From: Mycolicibacterium rutilum
Lineage (GTDB): Bacteria; Actinomycetota; Actinomycetes; Mycobacteriales; Mycobacteriaceae
NCBI RefSeq assembly: GCF_900108565.1
Contig: NZ_LT629971.1
Coordinates: 3,224,001 to 3,288,000, forward strand
DNA: 64,000 nt
Direction of reading: 5' to 3'
Shown: positions 25,453 through 33,380 of the stretch, in pieces
Numbering within the stretch: the first letter of the stretch is position 1
How the letters are laid out: each line of letters begins with the position of its first letter
Position numbers and translations under genes: made by a program
The notes under the pieces: generated by a model
Database searches by the model: none
What the model saw: the letters and a program-made list of their open reading frames with translations, nothing else
What the model was told of the DNA's origin: nothing

Positions 25453-26628
25453 GTGCAGCTGACCTTCGATGCCGACGTCGAGGCGTTCCGCGCGGAGTTC
25501 AACAGCTTCCTCGACGAAAATCTTCCCGCCGAGGCGAGTGCCCTCGACCGATCCCGCTCGAGCAGTGACGTTCCGGGCTGGGCGCGCGACTGGCAGCGGC
25601 TGATGTTCGACCACGGCTGGCTGTTGCCCGGCTATCCGCCCGAGTTCGGCGGTCGCAACGCCACGATCCTGCAGCAGTACGTCCATCAGCAGGAACTGGC
25701 GCGCCGGCGGGTTTACCTGACGTACAACCCGCAGGGCGTCGGCATCATCTCGGCGTCGCTGATCTCGTTCGGCACGCCCGAACAGCAGCGCCGCTGGGCG
25801 GTGCCGATTCTTCGCGCCGAGATCACTGCGTCGCTCGGCATGAGCGAACCCGGCGCCGGATCGGACCTGGCGTCGTTGCGCACCAGCGCGGTTCTGGACG
25901 GTGACCAGTTCGTCGTCAACGGCCAGAAGGTGTGGACGTCGGGCGCCCATGACGCCGACGTGCTGTTGACTTTCGTTCGCACCGATCCGAAAGCCGCCAA
26001 GCACAAGGGCATCAGCGTGCTGATGATCCCGACCGATTCCCCCGGAGTGGTCCGGCGCCCCTTCGCGTCGTTGTGCGACGTCGACGACCTGGACTTCAAC
26101 GAGGTCTTCTTCAACGACGTGCGGGTGCCCGCGGAGAACCTGGTGGGCCCCCTGAACGAAGGGTGGCGCGTCGCCAACGGCTCGCTCGGACACGAACGAA
26201 ACATGTTGTGGCTGAGCTACGCGGACCGCCTGGAGGAGTTGGTGGAGGACTTCCGTCCCACCTCCGCCCTCGACCGTGATCGGTACGCCGGACTGGTGAT
26301 GGACAACCAGGCGCTGCGCCTGCTCGGCTCGGTGGCATTGGCCAGGGCCGCGCGCGGCGAGGAGGATGTGCCCGCGCTGTCGGTGCTCAAACTACTCGGA
26401 TCGGAGGCGTCGCAGGTCGCGACGGAGTACGCGCTGGCCGCCGCGGGCGTCGATGCGCTGGCCGCACCGAACTTCTCCGGCCCGTACAGCCCGCATCACC
26501 TCGACCTGTACCGGTGTGGATGGTTCGAACGCTATGTGCGCACGTTCGGCGGCACCATCGCCGGCGGCACGTCGGAGATCCAACGCAACATCATCGCCCA
26601 GCGGCTGCTGGGCCTGCCTCGAAACTAG
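25453..26628 (+). CDS. Acyl-CoA dehydrogenase (FadE family)
   Basis: A 391-aa FAD-dependent acyl-CoA dehydrogenase that introduces an alpha,beta double bond into an acyl-CoA. GMSEPGAGSDLA is the flavin/substrate loop, NGQKVWTSGAHDADV the mid-domain strand and GGTSEIQRNIIAQRLLGLP the C-terminal signature. I chose the GTG at 25453, with GGGAG at 25443-25447, because the close paralogue at 54336 starts at the same residue (QLTFD-DVEAFRAEF). It is followed 12 bases later by a crotonase, so the pair gives two consecutive beta-oxidation steps. Confidence 0.9.
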   Translation: MQLTFDADVEAFRAEFNSFLDENLPAEASALDRSRSSSDVPGWARDWQRLMFDHGWLLPGYPPEFGGRNATILQQYVHQQELARRRVYLTYNPQGVGIISASLISFGTPEQQRRWAVPILRAEITASLGMSEPGAGSDLASLRTSAVLDGDQFVVNGQKVWTSGAHDADVLLTFVRTDPKAAKHKGISVLMIPTDSPGVVRRPFASLCDVDDLDFNEVFFNDVRVPAENLVGPLNEGWRVANGSLGHERNMLWLSYADRLEELVEDFRPTSALDRDRYAGLVMDNQALRLLGSVALARAARGEEDVPALSVLKLLGSEASQVATEYALAAAGVDALAAPNFSGPYSPHHLDLYRCGWFERYVRTFGGTIAGGTSEIQRNIIAQRLLGLPRN

Positions 26629-26640
26629 AAGGGCCGCAAC

Positions 26641-27423
26641 ATGTACATCGACTACGAAGTCGCCGACCGGATCGCCACCATCACGTTGAACCGGCCGGAG
26701 GCCGCCAACGCGCAGAACCCGGAGCTGCTCGACGAACTCGACGCCGCGTGGACGCGGGCCGCGGAGGACAGCGAGGTGTCGGTGATCGTGTTGCGCGCCA
26801 ACGGCAAACACTTCTCGGCCGGCCACGACCTGCGCGGAGGCGGGCCCGTCCCGGACAAGATCACGCTGGAGTTCATCATCCAGCACGAGGCCAAACGCTA
26901 TCTGGAGTACACGCTGCGGTGGCGCAACGTGCCCAAGCCGTCGATCGCCGCGGTACAGGGCCGCTGCATCTCCGGTGGCCTGCTGCTGTGCTGGCCGTGC
27001 GACCTGATCATCGCCGCCGACGACGCGCAGTTCTCCGACCCGGTGGTGCTGATGGGCATCGGTGGCGTCGAATACCACGGGCACACCTGGGAATTGGGCC
27101 CGCGCAAGGCCAAGGAGATCCTGTTCACGGGCCGCGCGATGACGGCCGACGAGGTGGCCGCGACGGGCATGGTGAACAAGGTCGTGCCGCGCGACCAGCT
27201 CGACGCGGAAACCAGGGCGCTGGCCGAACAGATCGCCAAGATGTCGCCGTTCGCGCTGCGGCAGGCCAAGCGCGCGGTGAACCAGACGCTCGACGTGCAG
27301 GGCTTCTACGCGGCGATCCAGTCGGTGTTCGACATCCACCAGACCGGACACGGAAACGCGTTGAGCGTCAGCGGATGGCCGGTGCTGGTGAACCTCGACG
27401 AGATGAAAGCCAATATCCAGTAG
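26641..27423 (+). CDS. Enoyl-CoA hydratase/isomerase (crotonase) family protein
   Basis: 260 aa. The first oxyanion segment is HFSAGHDLRG and the second is GRCISGGLLLCWPCDLII. The usual catalytic Glu positions read FSDPVVLMGIGGVEY, so at least one Glu is missing and hydratase chemistry is not assured. It follows the acyl-CoA dehydrogenase by 12 bases with a ribosome site (AAGGGCCG) before the ATG. A similar altered active site is seen in the crotonase at 11006. Its stop lies just before the IS5 insertion point. Confidence 0.85.
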   Translation: MYIDYEVADRIATITLNRPEAANAQNPELLDELDAAWTRAAEDSEVSVIVLRANGKHFSAGHDLRGGGPVPDKITLEFIIQHEAKRYLEYTLRWRNVPKPSIAAVQGRCISGGLLLCWPCDLIIAADDAQFSDPVVLMGIGGVEYHGHTWELGPRKAKEILFTGRAMTADEVAATGMVNKVVPRDQLDAETRALAEQIAKMSPFALRQAKRAVNQTLDVQGFYAAIQSVFDIHQTGHGNALSVSGWPVLVNLDEMKANIQ

Positions 27424-27431
27424 CGCGCAGA

Positions 27432-27439
27432 CTGGCCTA
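27432..27439. terminator. Hairpin between convergent genes, split by the IS insertion (left arm)
   Basis: Left arm CTGGCCTA (27432-27439). Its exact complement TAGGCCAG lies at 31026-31033, beyond the IS. Removing the element and one TA duplication restores an 8-bp stem with a GAGG loop, located between the crotonase stop and the stop of the minus-strand acyl-CoA dehydrogenase, the usual place for a bidirectional terminator. The insertion separates the two arms. Confidence 0.55.
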
Positions 27440-27457
27440 GGGCGTGTCTGATAAATG
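27440..27457 (+). repeat. Left terminal inverted repeat of the IS5-family element
   Basis: GGGCGTGTCTGATAAATG; matches the complement of 31002-31019 at 17 of 18 positions. Confidence 0.88.
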
Positions 27458-28002
27458 CGGTAGCCAGAGTGTGATGGCCCGTAGGACTGCTGCGCCCCGG
27501 TAGACGATGGCGAGTTTGTCGTAGCGGGTGGCCAGACCACGCCACTGCTTGGTGACGCTGAATCCTCGTTCAACAACGTTGCGGCCCTTGTAGTCCTCGG
27601 CGTCGAATGCTGGCGGTCGGCCGCCGTGGGTGCCCCGACGTTTACGGTGGCCGATCTGATCGGACGGTTCGGGAATGACGGCAACGATCCCTCGTCGGCG
27701 CAGCCGCTGCCGGGTCGCTCGGCTGGAATAGGCCTTATCTCCGCGCAGGCGATCGGGCCGGGTGCGGGGCCGCCCAGGCCCGCAGCGCTCAACTTTGAGG
27801 TGGGCGAGCAAATGCTCCAGGACCGGTCCGTCGCCTGCCTGGCCGGCGCTCACGAGCACCACCAACGGTCGGCCGTGCCCGTCGACGAGGTGATGGATCT
27901 TGCTGGTCAACCCGCCGCGCGAGCGACCAATGCCGTGGTCAGGCGGCTCGCTCGCCAGATTTGTGTAATTCGACCCAGCCCCCTGTGTCACGGGTGATGT
28001 TC

Positions 28003-28007
28003 GTGGC
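28003..28007. repeat. Target-site duplication TGGCA of the IS21-family insertion
   Basis: TGGCA at 28003-28007 immediately left of the element is repeated at 30642-30646 immediately right. Five bases is within the 4-8 bp range known for the IS21 family. The presence of the duplication indicates an insertion without later rearrangement. Confidence 0.85.
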
Positions 28008-28014
28008 ATGTCGT

Positions 28015-28094
28015 CTGCCATGAGGATGGGACCAGTGTGACCTGATTTTTGCCAGGGTGATGGGACCACCTGGATTGCCAGTTATGGGACCACC
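28015..28094. repeat. Left sub-terminal repeats of the IS21-family element
   Basis: Three related units of the type TGCCA-n-GATGGGACCA: 28015-28033, 28050-28070 (TGCCAGGGTGATGGGACCAC) and 28076-28094 (the last with TTATGGGACC). Two inverted units are at the right end. In IS21-family elements such multiple repeats are transposase-binding sites. Confidence 0.8.
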
Positions 28095-28170
28095 GGCGCG
28101 TCGCGTCGGTGGTCTTTTCATTTGTTCGTTCGATCGCCGTGACGGCTCAAGGTCACGGAGGTCGGCGGGC

Positions 28171-29781
28171 ATGGCTTTTCGGGAGGTCAGTGTGAATGAG
28201 ATCAGGGAAGTGCTGCGGGTGTGGCTGGGGGTGGTGGGACTGCCGGCGCCGGGGTACCGCAGCATTGCCGCGCATTGCGGCCTGGACCGCAAGACGGTGC
28301 GCCGCTACGTCGAGGCCGCCCAGGCGGCGGGTTTGCGTCGCGACGACGACGTCAGCGCGGTCGATGATGCGTTGATCGGGATGGTTGCCGAGGCGGTGCG
28401 TCCGGTGCGCCCCGATGGCCACGGGGCGGCGTGGGAGCAGCTGGTGGGCTTCGAAGATCAGATCACCGCCTGGGTGGCCGGCACCGGTGAGCATCGGCCG
28501 TTGACGGTCACGAAGATCCACACCCTGTTGGCCCGGCAGGGGTGTGTGGTGCCGTATCGGACGTTGCACCGATTCGCCAGCCAGCGTTGCGGTTTCGGCC
28601 GCAAAGACCTCACGGTGCGGGTCGCTGATGGCGATCCCGGAGTGGAGTGCCAGGTCGACTTCGGCTACCTGGGGATGCTCACCGACGCTGCTGACGGGCG
28701 CCGCCGCAAGGTGCACGCGCTGATCTTCACCGCGGTGTACTCCCGGCACATGTTCGTGTGGTTGTCGTACTCGCAGACCCTGGCCGCGGTGATCGCAGGC
28801 TGCGAGGCGGCCTGGGAGTTCTTCGGCGGGGTGTTCGCCGTGCTGATCCCCGACAATCTCAAGCCGGTGATCGCCGACGCGGACGCGGTCAACCCGCAGT
28901 TCAGCCAGGGCTGGCTGGATTACGCCGGGCATAGCGGGTTTCTGACCGACCCCGCCAGGGTGGCCTCGCCGAAAGACAAGCCACGGGTGGAACGCGCCGT
29001 GCAGTACGTGCGGCGAAACTTCTGGGACGGAGAAACATTCACCAGTCTGCAGCAGGCGCAGGACGCCGCCACAGCGTGGTGTCGTGACACTGCGGGCACC
29101 CGCACCCACGGCACCACCTGCGCACGCCCGCTGGAGGTGTTCACCGACGAAGAGCAGCCCCGGCTGTTGGCGGTGCCGCAGGTCTATGACGTGCCGGTGT
29201 TCAAGAGGGTCAAGGTCCACCGCGACTTCCACGCCGAGGTCGCCAAGGCCCTGTATTCGCTGCCCGAATGCTGGATCGGTCAGTACCTGGACGTGCGCGC
29301 CGACACCGAGCTGGTGAAGTTCTATCGCCGCGGCGTGCTGGTCAAGGTCCATCCCCGCCAACCGGCCGGTGGGCGCAGCACCGACCCCGCTGATCTGCCC
29401 GAACACAAGACCGGCTACGCGCTGCGTGATGTGGCGGCGTTGATCGCCACCTGCGCCTCCCACGGCCCCAACGTCGGGATCTACGCCGAACGCATCCTCG
29501 ATGACCGGCTGCCCTGGACGAAGATGCGTACCGTCTACCGGCTGCTGGGTCTGGTGCGCCGCTACGGCGCCGACCGGGTCGAACAGGCCTGTTCATTGTC
29601 GCTGGATCTCGATGTCGTCTCGGTGAACAAGATCGCCTCCATGCTGGAGCGCGCCACCGAGACCAGCTCCCCGGCCCTGCCGAAAGCGGTCGGTCACACC
29701 GCGACCCGCTTCGCCCGTGATCCTTCCGAATTCAACTCCACCCCAACATCATTGACCATCTTTTCCGAGGAGAACCGCTGA
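28171..29781 (+). CDS. istA: IS21 family transposase IstA
   Basis: 536 aa. An N-terminal helix-turn-helix (YRSIAAHCGLDRKTVRRYVEAA) is followed by an RNase-H-fold integrase core: Asp in ECQVDFGYLGM, Asp in VLIPDNLKPV and Glu in KPRVERAVQYVRRNFW make the DDE triad. It cuts and joins the element ends, helped by IstB. I chose the ATG at 28171; the frame is open upstream into the element's left end without a better start. It is followed by istB after a single base. Confidence 0.93.
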   Translation: MAFREVSVNEIREVLRVWLGVVGLPAPGYRSIAAHCGLDRKTVRRYVEAAQAAGLRRDDDVSAVDDALIGMVAEAVRPVRPDGHGAAWEQLVGFEDQITAWVAGTGEHRPLTVTKIHTLLARQGCVVPYRTLHRFASQRCGFGRKDLTVRVADGDPGVECQVDFGYLGMLTDAADGRRRKVHALIFTAVYSRHMFVWLSYSQTLAAVIAGCEAAWEFFGGVFAVLIPDNLKPVIADADAVNPQFSQGWLDYAGHSGFLTDPARVASPKDKPRVERAVQYVRRNFWDGETFTSLQQAQDAATAWCRDTAGTRTHGTTCARPLEVFTDEEQPRLLAVPQVYDVPVFKRVKVHRDFHAEVAKALYSLPECWIGQYLDVRADTELVKFYRRGVLVKVHPRQPAGGRSTDPADLPEHKTGYALRDVAALIATCASHGPNVGIYAERILDDRLPWTKMRTVYRLLGLVRRYGADRVEQACSLSLDLDVVSVNKIASMLERATETSSPALPKAVGHTATRFARDPSEFNSTPTSLTIFSEENR

Positions 29782-29782
29782 C

Positions 29783-30580
29783 ATGACTACCACCGCCCGT
29801 GGAGCTACCGACCCGATCGGCGCTGATCTGCTCCGACTGCTCAAAGCCCTCAAGCTCGGTGCACTGGCTGACACCCTGCCCGAACGCGCCGCCTTGGCCC
29901 GACAACACAAACTCAGCCACATCGGCTTCCTGGAAACACTGCTGGCTGACGAGGTCTCCCGACGCGAATCCCGCTCCGCGGCACTACGAGCGGCCAAAGC
30001 CGGACTCGATCCGAGCATGCGGTTTGACACCTGGACCGCCCACGACGACCTGCGCTATGACCGCACCCTGCTCGGTGATCTCACCTCGCTACGGTTCCTC
30101 GATGCCGGCCAGTCCGCGATCGTCCTCGGGCCCGTCGGCGTCGGCAAGACCCATCTGGCAACAGCATTGGGCCACATGGCTATTCGCCGCCGCCACACCG
30201 TCGTTTTCGGCCGCGCCGACAAACTGTTCACCCGGCTACGCGCCGCCCGCCTGGACCACACCGTCGACGCAGAGATCCGCCGACTGGCCGCCGTCGACGT
30301 TCTGATCATCGACGACTTCGCGCTACGCCCCCTCGACGCCACCGAAACCAGCGACTTCTACGAAATCGTCGTCGAGCGCCACCGCGCCAAGACCACCATC
30401 ATGACGTCGAACCGCGAGCCCGCCGAATGGCTGACCATGACCGCCGACACCCTGCTGGCCCAATCAGCCATCGACCGACTGACCTCCGCCGCGCACACCC
30501 TGGTCATCGAAGGACCGTCCTACCGCCAACGAACCCGCCCTCAGCTTGACCCAGACCCCGCCGACAAGCATCCTCAATAA
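29783..30580 (+). CDS. istB: IS21 family helper ATPase IstB
   Basis: A 265-aa AAA+ ATPase that directs target choice and stimulates IstA. Walker A is GPVGVGKTHL (about residue 115), Walker B is VDVLIIDDFAL, and the sensor region includes TIMTSNREPAEW. Length and order are standard for istB. The ATG at 29783 follows the istA stop by one base, with GAGGAGAA upstream. Confidence 0.94.
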   Translation: MTTTARGATDPIGADLLRLLKALKLGALADTLPERAALARQHKLSHIGFLETLLADEVSRRESRSAALRAAKAGLDPSMRFDTWTAHDDLRYDRTLLGDLTSLRFLDAGQSAIVLGPVGVGKTHLATALGHMAIRRRHTVVFGRADKLFTRLRAARLDHTVDAEIRRLAAVDVLIIDDFALRPLDATETSDFYEIVVERHRAKTTIMTSNREPAEWLTMTADTLLAQSAIDRLTSAAHTLVIEGPSYRQRTRPQLDPDPADKHPQ

Positions 30581-30588
30581 CGCGCCAC

Positions 30589-30634
30589 GGTGGTCCCATC
30601 CCCCTGGCAATCAGGTGGTCCCATCACCCTGGCA
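30589..30634. repeat. Right sub-terminal repeats of the IS21-family element
   Basis: Two copies of GGTGGTCCCATC-n-CCCTGGCA at 30589-30609 and 30614-30634, the inverse of the left-end units. They lie directly after istB and before the right tip at 30641. Confidence 0.8.
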
Positions 30635-30646
30635 AGCGACATGGCA

Positions 30647-30972
30647 TGTTGGTGAGCGCGGGCGATCGTGGAATCCACCGACACCGCCCAGTCGATGATC
30701 CCGGCCTCGTCGGCGGCGGCCAGCAACCGAGCCAGCACCATGTCCCAGGTGCCCTCGGCGCTCAGCCGTCGGTGCCAGGTCCAGATCGTCTGCCACGGTC
30801 CGAATACCTCGGGCACGTCTCGCCAGGCGATCCCGCACCGGTATCGATAAATGATCCCCTCGACCATCGAGCGGGCATCCCGAAAAGGCCTGCCCTTCTT
30901 ACCTGTTCGGACAGGTAGAAGGTCTTCGATCAATGACCATTGAGCATCGGTGAGCAGCTGAAACCGCGACAT
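30647..30972 (-). pseudogene. IS5-family transposase, N-terminal part (separated by IS21 insertion)
   Basis: Starts with an ATG at 30972: FQLLTDAQWSLIEDLLP is the typical helix-turn-helix start of IS5-type transposases, GIAWRDVPEVFGPWQTIW is the DUF4096-type segment, and SVDSTIARAHQHA holds the first catalytic Asp. The frame then runs into IS21 sequence and ends at 30574. The catalytic remainder is at 27437-28007. Confidence 0.87.
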
Positions 30973-31001
30973 GCCCTAAGTCTCAACCGAAACACCCGAA
31001 A

Positions 31002-31019
31002 CATTTGTCAGACACGCCC
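31002..31019 (-). repeat. Right terminal inverted repeat of the IS5-family element
   Basis: CATTTGTCAGACACGCCC; the complement of the left repeat with one mismatch. It abuts TA at 31020-31021, and the C at 31019 also forms the last base of the minus-strand acyl-CoA dehydrogenase stop codon. Confidence 0.88.
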
Positions 31020-31825
31020 TAGAGGTAGGCCAGCCGGGGAGCCGAGCCCCTGGCCCGCAAACCCGCGCCCGCTCGACGGGTCAATTCCCGCGTGTTGCCG
31101 AGCAATCCGTCGAGCACCAGCGCCCGCTTCACGTGCACATGCAGATCGTGTTCGGCGGTGAACCCGATACCGCCCAGCACCTGCTGGCAGTGCTTGGCCG
31201 CGGTGAGGGCGGCTTTGCCCGCAGCCGCCTTGGCGAGCATCGCGGTCAGGTCGGGGCTCTCGGTTCCCGGCAGGCCCAGCGTCGCCTCGGCACCCTCGAT
31301 CGCCACCAGCGTCTCCGCCAACCGGTGCCGGATCGCCTGGAACGAAGCGATCGGCTTACCGAACTGCGTACGGTCCAGCGCGTGCTGGCGGGCCAGCGCC
31401 AGCATCGCGCGTGCCGTGCCGACCAGCCACCAGCCGACCGCCCGCCGCGCCTCGCCCATCCGCATCAGCTCACCGTCGGGCACCGCGCGCAGCGGCAGCC
31501 CGCCGAGCGTCGGCTCGTCGTTGGCCGTGCGCTCCCACACAACCCAGCCGCCGCCGGCGTACGGCATCGGCGGGGTGCCGCCGGGCAGGCCGCCGATGGT
31601 CTCGAGTAGCACGTCGTTGAGAACCGAGGCGTGCGAACCGGTTTCGCCCAGCAGCCGGAACACCAGCGGGATCGCGACGTCGGGCATGTCGGCCAGCATC
31701 TCGGCCCAGCCCAGTTCGGCCAGGGCGGCGTCGAGTTCGGCGCCCGACGTCGACAGCATGGTCTTGCGGAGCGTGTCTTCGAGCATAGCGATCGATTCGG
31801 TGTCCAGACCGGTATCCACGATCAC
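31019..31825 (-). CDS. Short acyl-CoA dehydrogenase subunit (FadE, likely heteromer partner)
   Basis: 268 aa, about 110 shorter than a normal FadE. The C-terminal alpha-helical domain is clear (DRTQFGKPIASFQAIRHRLAE, QQVLGGIGFTAEHDLHVHVKRA), but the N-terminal and beta-sheet domains are much reduced. Actinobacterial steroid-catabolic dehydrogenases are known as alpha2-beta2 heterotetramers of two FadE-like subunits, and the gene overlaps a full-size FadE by four bases (GTGA), so that arrangement is likely here. The stop TAG spans the IS5 junction; the pre-insertion sequence also gives TAG, so the protein was not changed. Confidence 0.83.
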   Translation of the reverse strand: MIVDTGLDTESIAMLEDTLRKTMLSTSGAELDAALAELGWAEMLADMPDVAIPLVFRLLGETGSHASVLNDVLLETIGGLPGGTPPMPYAGGGWVVWERTANDEPTLGGLPLRAVPDGELMRMGEARRAVGWWLVGTARAMLALARQHALDRTQFGKPIASFQAIRHRLAETLVAIEGAEATLGLPGTESPDLTAMLAKAAAGKAALTAAKHCQQVLGGIGFTAEHDLHVHVKRALVLDGLLGNTRELTRRAGAGLRARGSAPRLAYL

Positions 31826-32946
31826 TCCTTCCCGAGGTCGAGCAGCCGGCGGGCGATGATGTTGCGCTGCACCTCGGCGGTGCCGCCGTAGATGCTGGCC
31901 GCCCGTGAGTACAGGAACTCGGTGCGCCAGGCGTCGTCCTCGAGTTCGATGTGGCCGGGCAACAGATCGCGGATCGTGTCGAACAGCCGCTGCTCGGCAC
32001 CGGCCAGCAGCACCTTGTCGATTGACGTGTCCGCGCCCAGCTTGTGTCCCTCCGCCAGCCGGTGCTGGGTCGCCCGGGACCGGCAGCGCAACGTGTGCAG
32101 CGCGAGGTACGCCTCGCCGAGGTCCGAATCAGAGGCAGTGCCAAGCCCTTTGACCTCGGTGATCAGCGCGTCGAAGCGGGAGTACAGGTAGGCGATGCGC
32201 TGCCAGAAGCACGTGGAGCGCTCGTAGGGCAGCAGGTCCATCGCCAGTTGCCAGCCGTCGCCGACGTTTCCGAGCATGCGGTCCGCGGGCACCACGACAT
32301 CGTCGAAGTAGACCTCGCAGAACTCGTCGACGTCATGCATCGTCCGCAGCGGTCGCACGGTGACACCGGGGGAGTCGAGGTCGACGAAGAACGCCGTGAT
32401 CGCCTCGTGGTTCGGCACGTCCGGCCCGCCCGTGCGGGTCAGCAGGATGCACCGCTTCGCATACTGCGCGAAACTCGTCCACACCTTCTGGCCGTTGATC
32501 ACCCATTCGTCGCCGCGTTGTTCGGCGCGGGTCGTCAGCGACGCCAGGTCGCTGCCGGAGCCCGGCTCCGAGAAGCCCTGGCACCAGGACTCCTCGCCGG
32601 ACAGCAGTCGCGGCACCATCTCCGCCGCCAGATCCGGTCGCGCGTAGTCGATCATCGTGGGGGTCAGCACGTCGAGCATCGAGTACGGGCCGGGGTGGTC
32701 GAGTCCGCGACCGACGACCTCCTCGCCGACGATGGCGCGCAGGATGTCCGGGCCACCCAGCCCGCCCGCCGACTCCGGCCAGCCGTAGCGCATCCAGTCG
32801 GCGTCGTAGAGCGCCTTGAGCACGCGCAGGTGCTGCGCCTGATGCGCGTCCAGGGAATTGTCGCCGGGTGGGGGAGTCAGGTCGTTGGCGTCCAGCCATT
32901 CCCGCAGGGCCGTGCGGAAAGCGGCGGGCTCGAAGAGATCGCTCAT
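31822..32946 (-). CDS. Acyl-CoA dehydrogenase (FadE family)
   Basis: A 374-aa dehydrogenase with GFSEPGSGSDLASL, INGQKVWTSFAQYA and the C-terminal YGGTAEVQRNIIARRLL. It overlaps the next, shorter dehydrogenase gene by four bases and the upstream SnoaL-like gene by four bases (ATGA). With the short partner it probably forms a heteromeric enzyme for a bulky cyclic acyl-CoA. The substrate is not determined. Confidence 0.9.
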   Translation of the reverse strand: MSDLFEPAAFRTALREWLDANDLTPPPGDNSLDAHQAQHLRVLKALYDADWMRYGWPESAGGLGGPDILRAIVGEEVVGRGLDHPGPYSMLDVLTPTMIDYARPDLAAEMVPRLLSGEESWCQGFSEPGSGSDLASLTTRAEQRGDEWVINGQKVWTSFAQYAKRCILLTRTGGPDVPNHEAITAFFVDLDSPGVTVRPLRTMHDVDEFCEVYFDDVVVPADRMLGNVGDGWQLAMDLLPYERSTCFWQRIAYLYSRFDALITEVKGLGTASDSDLGEAYLALHTLRCRSRATQHRLAEGHKLGADTSIDKVLLAGAEQRLFDTIRDLLPGHIELEDDAWRTEFLYSRAASIYGGTAEVQRNIIARRLLDLGKE

Positions 32947-33380
32947 CCGGCCTCGGGCCTCCCGATGGCGTGCGGACGTCCGGAGTCGTGTTCGCCGCTG
33001 CGCCGGATGAACGTCATGGCACGGGTTTTCAGCCGCCAGCCGTCCTCGGTGCGCACGTAGGTGTCGTTGTAGTACCCGATGCGCATGTCGTGTTTGGAGT
33101 GCTCGATGAAGCAGAGCGGCTGGGTTCCGCTCGCCTTGTCCGGGTCGTCGGGATCCAGGTGCACCAGCGAGGTGCCGGTCATGAACAACCCCTTGGGGGC
33201 CGCGTCGACAAGCTCGGGGAAGCGGGCCAGCGTGTACGTCGAGCCGAACGCGCTGTAGGTGCCGTCCGGGGTGAACACCGAGATCAGACCGTCGATGTCG
33301 CCCTGGGTGATGGTGACGGCGTATTTCGCCAGCAGTTGCTGGATTTCGACGAGATCCTCGATTCGCTTCGACTCAGTCAT
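32943..33380 (-). CDS. SnoaL-like (NTF2-fold) protein
   Basis: A 145-aa cone-fold protein: IQQLLAKYAVTITQGDIDGLISVFTPDGTY is the usual first helix pair and strand, and RTEDGWRLKTRAMTFIRR the final strands. Members are cyclases, isomerases, hydratases or small subunits; the beta subunits of Rieske dioxygenases share this fold, and a Rieske alpha subunit is encoded in the same operon, so such a role is possible but unproven. The ATG at 33380 overlaps the amidohydrolase end by eight bases. Confidence 0.8.
   Translation of the reverse strand: MTESKRIEDLVEIQQLLAKYAVTITQGDIDGLISVFTPDGTYSAFGSTYTLARFPELVDAAPKGLFMTGTSLVHLDPDDPDKASGTQPLCFIEHSKHDMRIGYYNDTYVRTEDGWRLKTRAMTFIRRSGEHDSGRPHAIGRPEAG

Larger units (their letters stand above)
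27437..28007 (-). pseudogene. IS5-family transposase, C-terminal part (separated by IS21 insertion)
   Basis: Reading from 28007 downward, this encodes the C-terminal catalytic half: GAGSNYTNL, GRSRGGLTSKIHHLVDGHG, the second catalytic Asp in LRGDKAYSS and the catalytic Glu in NVVERGFSVTKQWR. The N-terminal half lies at 30647-30972. After in silico excision the two halves are not in the same frame: the second is offset by +1, so the ancestral element would have needed a programmed frameshift near the run GGGGG, or was already mutated. The stop codon TAG includes bases of the target duplication. Confidence 0.85.
28008..30641 (+). mobile_element. IS21-family insertion sequence, intact
   Basis: 2,634 bp with ends TGTCGTCTGCCA (left) and, on the other strand, TGTCGCTTGCCA (right), both continuing into GATGGGACCA. 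It encodes istA and istB in tandem, carries sub-terminal repeats at both ends and has a 5-bp target duplication. All coding parts are intact, so it appears recently acquired and possibly active. It lies inside the IS5-family transposase gene. Confidence 0.93.
27440..31019 (-). mobile_element. IS5-family element (IS427-like), interrupted by an IS21-family element
   Basis: The ends are 18-bp inverted repeats GGGCGTGTCTGATAAATG (27440-27457) and its complement with one mismatch (31002-31019). Both ends are flanked by TA (27438-27439 and 31020-31021), fitting a TA or CTAG target duplication. Removing the IS21 insert leaves about 0.94 kb, a normal size for this group. The transposase is read on the minus strand in two overlapping frames, as in IS427-type elements using frameshifting. 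The copy is dead because its transposase is interrupted. Confidence 0.88.

Noticed and set aside
28171..30580. istA/istB as cargo or host genes
   Set aside because: They lie within inverted repeats and a 5-bp duplication and are the element's own transposition genes.
30574..30646. Extension of the IS5 N-terminal frame into IS21 sequence as a real fused protein
   Set aside because: The last codons are translated from the IS21 right end and have no family similarity; it is a disrupted gene.
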